From Enoplolaimus lenunculus (taxonomy: Eukaryota > Nematoda > Enoplea > Enoplida > Thoracostomopsidae): a stretch of 64,000 nucleotides of DNA. The notes beneath the pieces were generated by a model, which was given only the letters and a program-made list of their open reading frames with translations, had not been told where the DNA came from and did no database searches. The translations under genes and the position numbers were made by a program. Positions 11,501 through 23,500 of the stretch are shown in pieces (the stretch's first letter is position 1; each line of letters begins with the position of its first letter). Location: the NCBI GenBank assembly GCA_030248215.1, contig JASANG010002061.1, positions 114,501 to 178,500 on the forward strand. Reading direction: 5' to 3'.

Positions 11501-14500
11501 TTTTTTCGAGAACAGACGGTGGAATATGTCGATATATAAGCCCATACTCCTTTTATAACTGACCTATGGGTCAAAAATTTGATCAAAGCCCGGGTTCGAC
11601 TCAGTTAAATTTGTAGGAGCAACACTTGTGCCGTGTCTTGGGAACGGCCGCTAAGGCCTGCGGACCTTAAGTTTCGTCCCACGCCATGCCTGGGCCACAC
11701 TAGCCTTGCATAGCATTAAATTTAGGTGAAACGGGTGCTGGACGAATTGTGTTTCAGGCACGGCCGGCATTCTACGAGCCTTTGTGGCGATGTCTTCAAC
11801 ACAGAAAGATCGATCGCGTGCAGTTGCAATAGGAACCGGATGTTTTGCATTTGGTATGGTTGTTGGGCCACGTAAGTTTTGTAAACCTAAATCTTGCTGA
11901 TCAACCATTATAAAGGGTCGTCAGGCAAAGGGCTTCGGTGTAGTTGTTTCAAAAGTGACCAGAAAAAGTTCAAATGAGTCCTCATTATATTTTAAGAACC
12001 ATAGACAAGATTTCATTGCGAGGAATGCTACCATTTTAAGCAATCATTTTAAGATATGATTGGCGAAATGTATCTAAAGAAGCGAGCAAAATATTGACTC
12101 ATAAAATTAAAATTTGCTTACCTTTAAGGCTGAAAGAGACCAGTATGGGTCTTTACCAAATGGAAATGAATTTGAAACCAGGGAACTTTGGTTCCTCTCT
12201 GCTCTGGGCATTTTTCTAGTAGAAAATAATGTATACTGTGGTGACCCGAATAAAAGAGGGGGTAATAAGAGGGGGTCCCCATTTTGAGTCCTAATGAACA
12301 GGAGTCCGTATCGCTAATAAGATTCCGTAAGCGGATAGAGTCCATAAACCCTAATTAGAGTCCATAAATGTCAATAATCCCGAATTGTAGCGCATAAATG
12401 ACTCAAGAACCAAATAATTTGAGTTCGAAACTTTAAACTGTACTTAAATGTTGAAAATACATTCTTAAGTATAACCTTGCATTATCGCTCAAGCTATTGA
12501 CACAAGACAAATAAATGTTTAATTCAACGGATAGAAGGCCAAATTAATATCAACCTCCCCTCTTATTCGGGTCACTACAGTAGTTTGCTAGGATAACACT
12601 GACCTGAACACCATTTCGGTCAATTTTTCACGTCTACCGCAGTGGTAAAATCATTTTCTACACGCCCTACAAAACGCACTTGTTTACTTTTCCCTACATA
12701 AAGAACCCACACATAACGAACCTGAGCCTAAGCCTGAGAATAAGCCTATGATTTAGCCTAAAACCTGAGCCTTAATATCCTAAGTCTAAAAGCCTACTAC
12801 AGTAAGTGTATTTGTGAACTGCTATCACAGCAGGTATGTGCTTGAGTGTATTCGGCAGACCAATACCCAGCTAACATTGCTAGTAGGGGCTAAAAATATT
12901 TTGTGACGGGCATACACGGTGTTTTCGTTGACTTACAAGCAAGGTTGAAAAATTTTCAGGGGTCCAAAATCCAGTGGGGGCCGATCCCCTCCCCATCCCC
13001 ATCTGGTTACGGGCCCGGTATTTGGCCTTTTTAATTTGCGTTGCTTTAAACTTAAAACCAATCACAACAGCTTTTTTGCAATTTAAAAGTATATATAACT
13101 CATGTAATTATAGGAGCCTACCTTCGGAAAAACAAACAGACTGGGAGGCTGCAGAGACTGCGATGCTTACGATTAGACTTAGGCTGTTGGTTTAGGTTTA
13201 GACATTCGTCCACACGTCCTTATACTTAACATGTGCCATTAGATTTGAGGCAGTGTCTTAGAGAAATTTGCTGATGTCTCAAGGTCGGGGATATATAACT
13301 TGACCATGACGTTTATGCTCCGAAATCTTTCGTTTGTTTATTTTTTTATTTAAGTGATTCAGACTGCTTTCGTACCGTTTGATTATCCGGGTCGTATTTA
13401 CAACAATGTTCATATCGATATGTACACAACTGTAGGATATTTTGCGGCCGCAGTTAATCTTGGAACAGTGGTCCTGTTGTACGCATGTATGAAAGAAAAT
13501 GCCGTCTCAATACAAGAAGGCAAAGCAAAAACAGGTACGCGTATATAAACCGTAACAGCCTTTTGGAATAGTGACCAGTTTAGATTTAGGCTTAGACTTT
13601 GGCTCATTGATACAGATGTTTCATGGAACGATTGTTTGAACGAAACGATATATCGTTTGAATGAGAAAAGGCAAAGCGGTAACCGTCAAACGCAACGCTT
13701 TCTGGGTTCGAGCGCGGTGTGAAACGAAAATATCTATATTGTTAAAGCCAGGGGCGTAGCCAGATGCGATGGCAAGGGAGCCATGTCCTTCCGATGGTTT
13801 TGAAACATTACTTTTGTCTAATTTGAATTTATGGTCTGTGCTCTTTTCACACACTAGTAACTAGTTGAGTTGTTGGTGCTTTCCTATACTCGGAACCGAC
13901 ATTGCTGTAGTGGTATATCTAGGAAAATTTATTTTCGCCCGCGTTGTTGTGTGTAGTACCTGTTTTTGTACGATAAAACACACTTTAAGTATTTGTGCGC
14001 CCCTTGAAATAAAATCCTGGCTACGCCCATGATTAAAACTGGATCCGACCCACATACGTATTTTGGGCAACGTTCCAACCGATTTTCTATCTTTATAAAT
14101 AGAACATTATTGACGTTTTGTTTATACACTGTTCTACACGGCGAAGTTTCCATTAATTTCTGCGTATATTTTATTAAGAAATATATGTATATTGTTTCAA
14201 TGGGTTTAAAGGGTTGCAAATATTGCAATAAGGTTATCGAAACCAGACTTGGATCAGCAAATTTAGACCGGAATTTTTACTGGAATCGGAATCGATACTA
14301 CAAACTAGACGATTGCATAAAATGTAGTTTATATATTGTTTTAAGTAAAAATTCTTCAAATTCTGTGCGTGAAAGTAAAAAAACCATTAAAGCCTAACCA
14401 TAAGCTTAAGCCTAAGAGTAAGAATGAGCATATTCCTAAACCTAACCCTACGCCTAAGCCTAAGCCAAGCAAAAAAGTAGTCTAAAGCTTAAGCTCACTC

Positions 14501-17500
14501 TTTTCTAGTCCCACAGAAAAACGTTCTGCCCCTGATCTTTACATGGGTCCAAACTTCAGTTGTCATTCAACCAAAGGAACAACAGACTGCGCTGAATCAG
14601 ACTCGGGTCGCTAAATATAAAACTGGTTGTGGTTGCCGTACCATCATTCGAATATTTGCTGTTCTGAATGACAGTGTTTGAGATGACCCAGTTGCCAACT
14701 CTGGCGAATAGGCTGTTTCGATAGGATATTTATGTTTAAAGTCAATTTATGTACTAAATTGCTGATTTATTGCTTAATACCTGGGCCCATGTAAAGATCA
14801 AGCTTAAGCTTTAGACTATATTTTTTGCTTGGCTTGGCGTAGGCTTTGGCATAGGCTTAGTCTTAGGAATATGCTTATAATACTGTTCCGCCCCTGTTCT
14901 TTACATTGGCCAAAACCTGCAACGTGCAATAATTTACATTTCATTCCCAGATAAATTCAGCGTACTGCCAAAGTATGATAAATTTGCCATCGTTCTGTGC
15001 CTTTGGTTTTGGTTCAATCTATTGTTTTGCTTTACGAACGGTGAAACGTAAGTGGTGCCGGAGCAGACAGGGTTGGGGTTCCGTCCAAACTCCACGGTGG
15101 GGGCCCATAACGTAGAGGTGAATTTAGAATTTTTCGGTGTTTGATCTGAGGTTGCCCGAGCTCAGACTCACGTTTGATAGCTGTGAGGACTCCCTTCCAA
15201 AGGACTGTTTCACACTAAAGTTGTGAAATGGTGGATATAGAAAGAGTACATATCTTTATGATGAATTACGTTTCGCGTTCAGCACGAAATTTTTTGACAT
15301 TTTCTGCTAAAGTAGCTGAATGGCTCGTATTTTAGGTGTAAGCTTAAACGATCTTCTTATGGTATAACCAGTGGAGATTGAACACGGTACACCTCAGTCC
15401 AAAACTGTTTTTATTACGGTACTTGAATATTTCATTTTGGGTGAGTTATATTATCTTCAGTGCAATTGTAGGCCAGCGAGTGTAGCGAGCGAGAAACTAT
15501 GTTAACGTTTAGCTACCTGGAGGTTATTTTAAGGAAAGTGTAGTTTGTGATACCATCAAAACAATCACCGTAAGTAGAGTAGGTCAAAACCTCGCGAACG
15601 AGAAGCCAGACGCATTTCAAAACTTCGGTCATTTTGTTTCAACTGGTTAGGGTATGGGCCCTTTAGGCGTGGCCTTCCTCAAATGGGGGTATTGGGGTGT
15701 CTGAACAAAAGAGCCGTCTGGACTAAAGGCCGTCCAGACAAAAGCCCACCTGGACAAAAAGTCTTCTGGATAAAAGGCCGCTCGGACAAAAAAACCGCCT
15801 GAACAAAAGGCCGTCCGGACCAAAGGCCGTCTGGATCAAAATCTTCTGGATAAAGGCCGCCTGGACAAAAGGCCGCCTAGACAAATGGCCGTCCGAACAA
15901 AAGATCGTCTGGACAAAAGGCCGTTCGGACAAAAGGCCGTCTGGACAAAAGGCCGTTCGGACAAAAGGCCGTCCGGACAAAAGGCCGTCCGGACAAAAGG
16001 CCGTCCGGACAAAAGGCCGTCCGGACAAAAGGCCGTCCGGACAAAAGGCCGTCCGGACAAAAGGCCGTCCGGACAAAAGGCCGTCCGGACAAAAGGCCGT
16101 CCGGACAAAAGGCCTTCCGGACAAAAGGCCGTCCGGTCAAAAGGCCGTCCGGACAAAAGGTCGTCCGAATGAAATGACCGTCCGGACAAAATACCGTCCG
16201 GACAAATGGCCGTCCGGACAAAAGGCCGTCCGGTCAAAAGGCCGTCCGGACAAAAGGTCGTCCGAATGAAATGACCGTCCGGACAAAATACCGTCCGGAC
16301 AAAAGGCCTTCCGGTTGAGCCATATCAAGATATGCATCGTGGCAACAAACATAACCAAAGCATTGAATATGTCATCTAAACGTATGAGTAATTTTACCCA
16401 GACGCGTTGACCACTCGGACGGTCTTTTGTCCGGACGGCCTTTTCCACGCAGCGTTTTGACCGGACGGCTTTTCCAAGCAGCATTTTGGCCGGACGGCTA
16501 TTCCAGGCAGTTTTTTGGCCGGACGACCTTTTATCCAGACGGCCTTTTATCCAGACGGCCTTTTGTCCAGGCGGTCTTTTGTCCAGGATCCCTTTTGTCC
16601 ATCCGGATTGCCTTTTGTCGGACGCCCTTTTGTCCAAACGACCTTTTGTCCGGACGGTGTTTTGTTAGGCAGCTATTAGTCCGGCGGCCAAAATATTTTT
16701 TGTTAAACAATCGTAAATGTGGTCGAATACATCAAATATTAGAAGTAGCATTGTTTTTATAACGATAGCATAAAATACAAAAAAACCAAAAGACCTACTC
16801 ATACGTGCAAGTTTTTACAGCGACAGCTTTTGCAGCTGAACGAACAACGGCAAGCTTTTTATGCAAGTGTGTTCAAACAATAAATAATATTTCAGCATTA
16901 TATCACCACTGACAATGGCAATGTTTGATTGGACTGCGAGTCAAGCTGTATTATATAATGGAATCGCTCAAGGTGTTCAAGGCGCTGTCAGTACTGTGAC
17001 GTATATTTTGTTTGCGGCATTTCTTTATGGACGGTAACTCATTTTTCCGCTATTAATCTTGTGTTAGCTTTAGTCCACGATGTAAACTGGATGTAAATAA
17101 GTAACAGCTCCGGAACCAGAATGAAAAAATTGGATAAAAAATTTCAACCGAAACCGTGTACGACACAAGATTAAGCGGCCCATGTATAGAACAGGGCCGG
17201 ACCAGTAGTATTAGCACTTTCATAAGCCTAAGCCTAAACCTAAGCCTTAGCGTATGGATGATCCTATTCGTAAGCCTAAGCATAAGCCGAAGCCTAAGCA
17301 AAAAATTAGTCTAAAGCTTAAACTGACTCTATTATAGCCCCTTCGGAAAACGATCCGACCCTGTTCTGTACACGGGCCAATTAAGCGATAGTTAAAATGA
17401 CGTTGAACTAATTGAGCGAAGCGAAACTAGGAGCGAAGCTCGGAGTTTCGCGAAGCGTTTTATGTTTTGTACTTGGGGGTCGAAAGGTGGATGTCGGTCC

Positions 17501-20500
17501 GTCCGTCCGTCCGTCTGTCCGTCTGTCCGTCCGAAAAGAATCTCAGGAACAGCTGGACCGATTTTGATAAAGTTTTTTTGTTTGAAAGCCAATTATCTTG
17601 GGGTGTTAACCTCGCATTGGGGTTTGAAAATTTTAAGCCGTTTATTAGCTACAGGCTAATTTGCATAGTTTATTAAGCCTAAATTAGGACTTTCCACAAT
17701 ATTTTGCTAATTATTACAGTTAGAAGCAAACTAATTTTAGCATTAAAAAGTTTTTGGATGCGGGAAATCTGCCTATACTGTTTACAAACCTCCAAAACCG
17801 ATAATTGAGCAGTTAGCTAATAGATAATTTGCATATTAGCATAGTTTATAAGGCTAAATTAGGACTTTTTACAATATTTCACTAATTATTAAGGTTAAAA
17901 GCAATATAATTTCAGCACTAAAGGGTTTTTAGGTGCGAGGAATATGAATAAATTGTTTCCAAACCTCCATAACCGATAATTGCATAGTTAGCTAATAGAT
18001 AATTTGCATATTTGCTTAATTGACGAGACAAAATTAGGACTTTTTGAATTATTCCAATAATGATTAGGGTGGCTGAAAGGTTTTTGCGACAAATGAATAG
18101 TTAGCTAATAACTAATTTGCATATTACCTTAATTGCTTACGTGTGTTCGAGCTTCGCTCAATAAATGTAGTCCCACTACGACTGGTTATAGTTGTCTTGA
18201 AGAGTGCCAATCATTCCTTTGCATTTGGACAACGGGCATAACTTCAGTTAACTTTTATATTGCATTTTAAACTAACAGAAACCAATTGTATGTATAAATG
18301 TGTGATTTCAAAGAAAATAGCTAGCGTTGCAAATCATGCCATCACTTTGATTTGCGTTGTATACAGGCCCGTAGCCAGCTAACAACCGTGCTTGTGGGCG
18401 CTATAAATTTTCAGGAGGGGCATACAAGGCTTTTTGATGATTTACAAGCAAGGTTGAAACTTTTCTAGTGGAATCCAAAATTTTTCCAAAAGCGCTGCGG
18501 CTGTTGGATCCCTCTAGCTATACGAGTCCGATTCTGCAATTCTATCAATGATTTCTTGTACGAGTCCGATTCTGCAATTCTATCAATGATTTCTTGTACG
18601 AGTCCGATTCTGCAATTCTATCAATCATTTCTTGTACGAGTCCGATTCTGCAATTCTATCAATGAGTTCTTGTACGAGTCCGATTCTGCAATTCTATCAA
18701 TGATTTCTTGTACGAGTCCGATTCTGCAATTCTGTCATTCATTTCTTGTACGAGTCCGATTCTGCAATTCTATCAATGATTTCTTGTACGAGTCCGATTC
18801 TGCAATTCTATCAATCATTTCTTGTACGAGTCCGATTCTGCAATTCTATCAATGATTTCTTGTACGAGTCCGATTCTGCAATTCTATCAATGATTTCTTG
18901 TACGAGTCCGATTCTGCAATTCTATCAATCATTTCTTGTACGAGTCCGATTCTGCAATTCTATCAATGATTTCTTGTACGAGTCCGATTCTGCAATTCTA
19001 TCAATGATTTCTTGTACGAGTCCGATTCTGCAATTCTATCAATCATTTCTTGTACGAGTCCGATTCTGCAATTCTATCAATGATTCTGACTCCGATTCTG
19101 CAATTCTATCAATGATTTCTTGTACGAGTCCGATTCTGCAATTCTATCAATCATTCTATCCGATTCCTGATTTCTTGTACGAGTCCGATTCTGCAATTCT
19201 ATCAATCATTTCTTGTACGAGTCCGATTCTGCAATTCTATCAATGATTTCTTGTACGAGTCCGATTCTGCAATTCTATCAATGATTTCTTGTACGAGTCC
19301 GATTCTGCAATTCTATCAATCATTTCTTGTACGAGTCCGATTCTGCAATTCTATCAATGATTTCTTGTACGAGTCCGATTCTGCAATTCTATCAATGATT
19401 TCTTGTACGAGTCCGATTCTGCAATTCTATCAATCATTTCTTGTACGAGTCCGATTCTGCAATTCTATCAATGATTTCTTGTTCGTTTTTAGGATACGAG
19501 AACGCCCTGTTATGATTCTCGGCATGTGTTTTGTTCTTAGTTTCTACATAATTACTTATCCGTGGCCGTTTTTGCCCAAAGACCTGAGTTACGTGTTAAC
19601 ACGTAAGGAAATTATTAAATACATTGTTTACGTTTGTTTTTACATCGGTTTGAGTGAGTCCATTTTATTTCTTTAGTAAACACGAAATAACCTTTATTTT
19701 CGCTACTCAAATAACAACTGAACCTTTAACAACAGTCAGGACTTTTTGGCAATTTGCCAATAAACTTCAAGTCCATGTACAGGGTCGTATGCAAGCTGCA
19801 AAATTGAGGCGCATATGCCTCTGTGAAATTGCTGTACAGACGATAATAAAACAGTTTTTGCCAGATTTAGAATTATCTGCTGGGTTCTTGAAAGTTCCCA
19901 AAGTTACATTAATCATACCCTTCCGAAGGGTAATCGTGCGTGAGTACGCCCGCCCGTGGATGCAGTGGCAGCTTCGGGCACCGTTATGTTTTTAGCGTGA
20001 GTGGTGTAATTAGCTATGCCACGAATTTTTATGCGCTTATTCGTGGGTGCTTGTAATAGTTTTAACCAGTACTCGTGTTTTAATTTGATTGAAGGCAAAG
20101 GTTTTCCACACACCGCCTAAGCATTCGTCTAGGCTTGATCCTAAGCCTAAAGACTAAAGCTAAGGTCTAAACGTAACGTTCGGTTTAATCCTGATCATAC
20201 TTTGTTAACACAGTCATTGACTTAGGTCCTTAGGTCGGCAACTTATTCAAGCAAACGAAGTAAATACTTAAGTACGATTTCAGAAATTATGTGGGAAGAG
20301 AGTTTTTGAATGAAATTAAACAAGTACTAATTTCTGATATGAAAAACAACTTATGAGTGGAGTACAAATATAAACTAGCAATTTGTCATCCGTCTAACCG
20401 TCTGGCCAATGTAAAGAACTGGGGCGGAACAGCATTATAAGCATATTCCTAAAGCCAAGCCTATGCCTAAGCCTAAGTCTAAGCGTAAGAATGAGCATAT

Positions 20501-23500
20501 TACTAAGCCTAAGCCTAAGCCTAAGCCTAAAGCCAGCCAGGCAAAAGATTAGTCTAAAGCTTAAGCTTACTCTATTGCAGTCTCACGGAAAAACGTTCCG
20601 CCACTGATCTTTACATGGGTCAACCGTCTAAATGAAGACAATGTGCATATATATCCTTTATATGACGCAACGCAAGTTGCCTATACTGGAAACATTGCTA
20701 GCGCAGTAGTTGCACCTTGAATTGCGTAATATCGCACGTATGAGGGTGAACTATGTTGCAAGTATATTTTTGCTGTGTTCTTTTAGGTTTAGGAATGTTT
20801 AGCATAGTCTTATATTAGATTATATTTCTCACTAATAGTGAACACCGCGAACACAGGGATTACTTATTTTGTAGCCATATCACAGAAAAGGTTGGTGGTT
20901 AAAGTCCAAACACGGTGGGGACATCAAATTCGATAAGAGATCATACCGTTGATGGGCAACTAAGAGTGAAACGCTTAGTCGGAGTAATTGGCCCATGTAT
21001 AGAACAGCGCCGGATCGTTTTCCGGAGGGGCTATAATAGAGTCAGATTAAGATTTAGACTAATTTTTTGCTTAGGCTTAGGCTTAGGAATAGGCTTAGGC
21101 TTGGGCTTAGGCTTAGGAATATGCTTATACTACTGTTCCGGCCCTGTGCTTTACATGGGCGGAGTAATTTATATGAAAAAAATACCACGCGAGCGAGAAA
21201 CCAGCACAACTTTTGTAGTCAGTATTATAAATTGCAGCCTGCAGAAAGATAGCTTGGTTTTAGCCGTTGAAACCCCAATTCCGCCGAGTGTCACCACAAC
21301 TAATCTCACAAACTATAGCCCGATATCGACTTCGCCTATTAGCGTTTTGACTTCAACAACGAACGCTGCTAACTCGACTCATGAGCCAGTTGGATGTAAC
21401 ATTCAATACGATTGGTGTCAAAATTCGCCGCGAATTAATATTATTCAATTTTTTGTCGGCATGGGCCTACTCAGTCTTGGATTTCCAACGGTCAACGTAA
21501 TACTGACACCGTTATTCGCTCACATTATTGGGCCAAGACGTCAGGTAAGTTTAATTCTGACATTAGTTTACAAGTGACAACTTTAACCCCTTCTCACATT
21601 GAGTTGCCTATAGGCAACTAAGCGCAGTGCATATACGTTAAATAATGTATATCGCACCGCGTTTAACAATTGCAACACGTATACATAGTACTAAATCACC
21701 ACAAGACGTGAGAGCCCCCTCGGGCTCGAGCGTCAAGCTCCTATAGCTGAGTGGTGATGGTATACGCCTCCCACGCCAGTCACCGGAGTTCGAATCCTAG
21801 CATAAAAGTAGGTCTCAGGGGAAATAGAAAATATTCATGTGAGAAAGGGTTAAAAAGGTGATGGTCGTGGTGCTGTATTGTTTTTGCGCTTTCCTGGTGA
21901 TAGGTGCTGGCACATTTGAGAATACGAGCCCTTGCTGCTACTTTTATTTTTTGTAAATGATCTTGCTCAGAGTAAGTTCCGGTGTTTAAGTAAACTACAA
22001 ATTGATAAAATGGAATGTTCGATTTTCAGTGGCGCAGCGACCAATCTTTAAATGCGAGGGGCACATGCAAAGGAGCCCATTTTTAACGACAAAAAACTTT
22101 GCCAACGAAGACAAATACAATTTCTACAGTTTTTTTACACTGCAAAAAATATGGAGTCAAATTGACTGTCTTCAAAATAAAAAGTTTAATACTAAAACTA
22201 CCACGATAATTTATTCTGTTATTTTTAAAGTCAAATAAACTAAATATGGCGAGTGAACAACAATGCAGTTGAAATTCGGTCAGTGCTAAACTGCGTTGAA
22301 TTTATGCAAGTATAGTTTAATCATGCTGACATTTAAATTTGCGGCTGTATTGTGAAAAATCCATTTGAAAATTACCAAAAACACAGTTTTTGCGTACGGT
22401 CAAAGAAAGGGCGACATTTGACGGTGATTGGGGCCATATTACTAATAAATTGGTTTCTGAACGTCGAAAATATAACGAAATGAAATTCGTGCATTAAAAC
22501 TGCATTTATATAAAATTTGCCTCAGCTATACCACACTGCAAAAAATGATGAGTCAAATTGACTCTCCGAAATATGCTGTACGAGACTGCACAATCTGAGT
22601 GAAATTTGACTTTGTGTGAGTCAAACGTGCGACTCAGTGCGTGGAATTTGAGTCTGGCCGAGTCAAATTTGACTCAGTTTGTGTAGCCCCGAGAAGCCAA
22701 TTTTGGAGAGAGGCAATTTGATTCACCATTCTTTGCAGTGTAGTGTTGGAACATTACTATTTTTAATATATACAATTTTCTCCGCTAAAGTTTGACTTGT
22801 ATTCAAAATTTCCGATCCCACTGTGGGCTGGAGTCCTGCCTGATTACTGCTCCACTTATTAATAAGGCAAATGTGCTGTTTTAGGAAATAGGTTCTGAGC
22901 AAATCAAACAGTGAAAATTGCTGTTTGAGCGATGCTGAATTTGTACGATGCGGCCTGTAGACTTTGAAATGCAGATGTAACAAAATTTTGTTGTGTATTT
23001 CAGGAAACACTGCAGGGAATATTTGTTGGGACTGGAAGTTTTGCACGATTTATCGGGCCGATATTTATCAGGTACGACTTTATAACTAAATTAACAATTG
23101 GAATGTCTGACTGAGACAAATGAATTTCACTATTAATGTTGGTTCAATATTAAGTTTAACGCATTCAATGGCGAATCCTGACATTTAGGACTGGCAAGAA
23201 GTCAAACGCAATTTCAATCCGTACACTTAGGTTTAGGCTTAGGTTTTTAGACTTAGGAATATGCTTATAATACTGTTCCGCCCCTGTTCTTTACGTTTGT
23301 CGGTTTAGGCTTTGCTTAGATTCTACACATACTATTATTTGCATATTTGTTTGCAGCAAAATGTTTGATATGTATGGACCAAGTGTTCCATGGTTAGTCA
23401 CTATCGTACTTACCATCGTAAGCATAGTACTCATGCTTGTATTCTACAAACGTCTTGTGCCCCTCAATGAAAATCCAGCTCTGAAGCCGGAACAGTATTT

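Noticed and set aside
15723-16762. Long repetitive open frames on both strands (GLLSGRPFVRTAF-type and KRPSGQKAV-type peptides)
   Set aside because: They are translations of the 16-bp minisatellite, open because 16 bp cycles through all three frames; the locus is an intron of the MFSD8-like gene.
18524-19489. CRISPR array
   Set aside because: The units are directly tandem without unique spacers, and the context is a eukaryotic intron.
18556-19676. Repeat proteins with the CNSIN/SAILSMISC pattern
   Set aside because: Translations of the 38-bp minisatellite in an intron; only the stretch from 19493 is a real exon.
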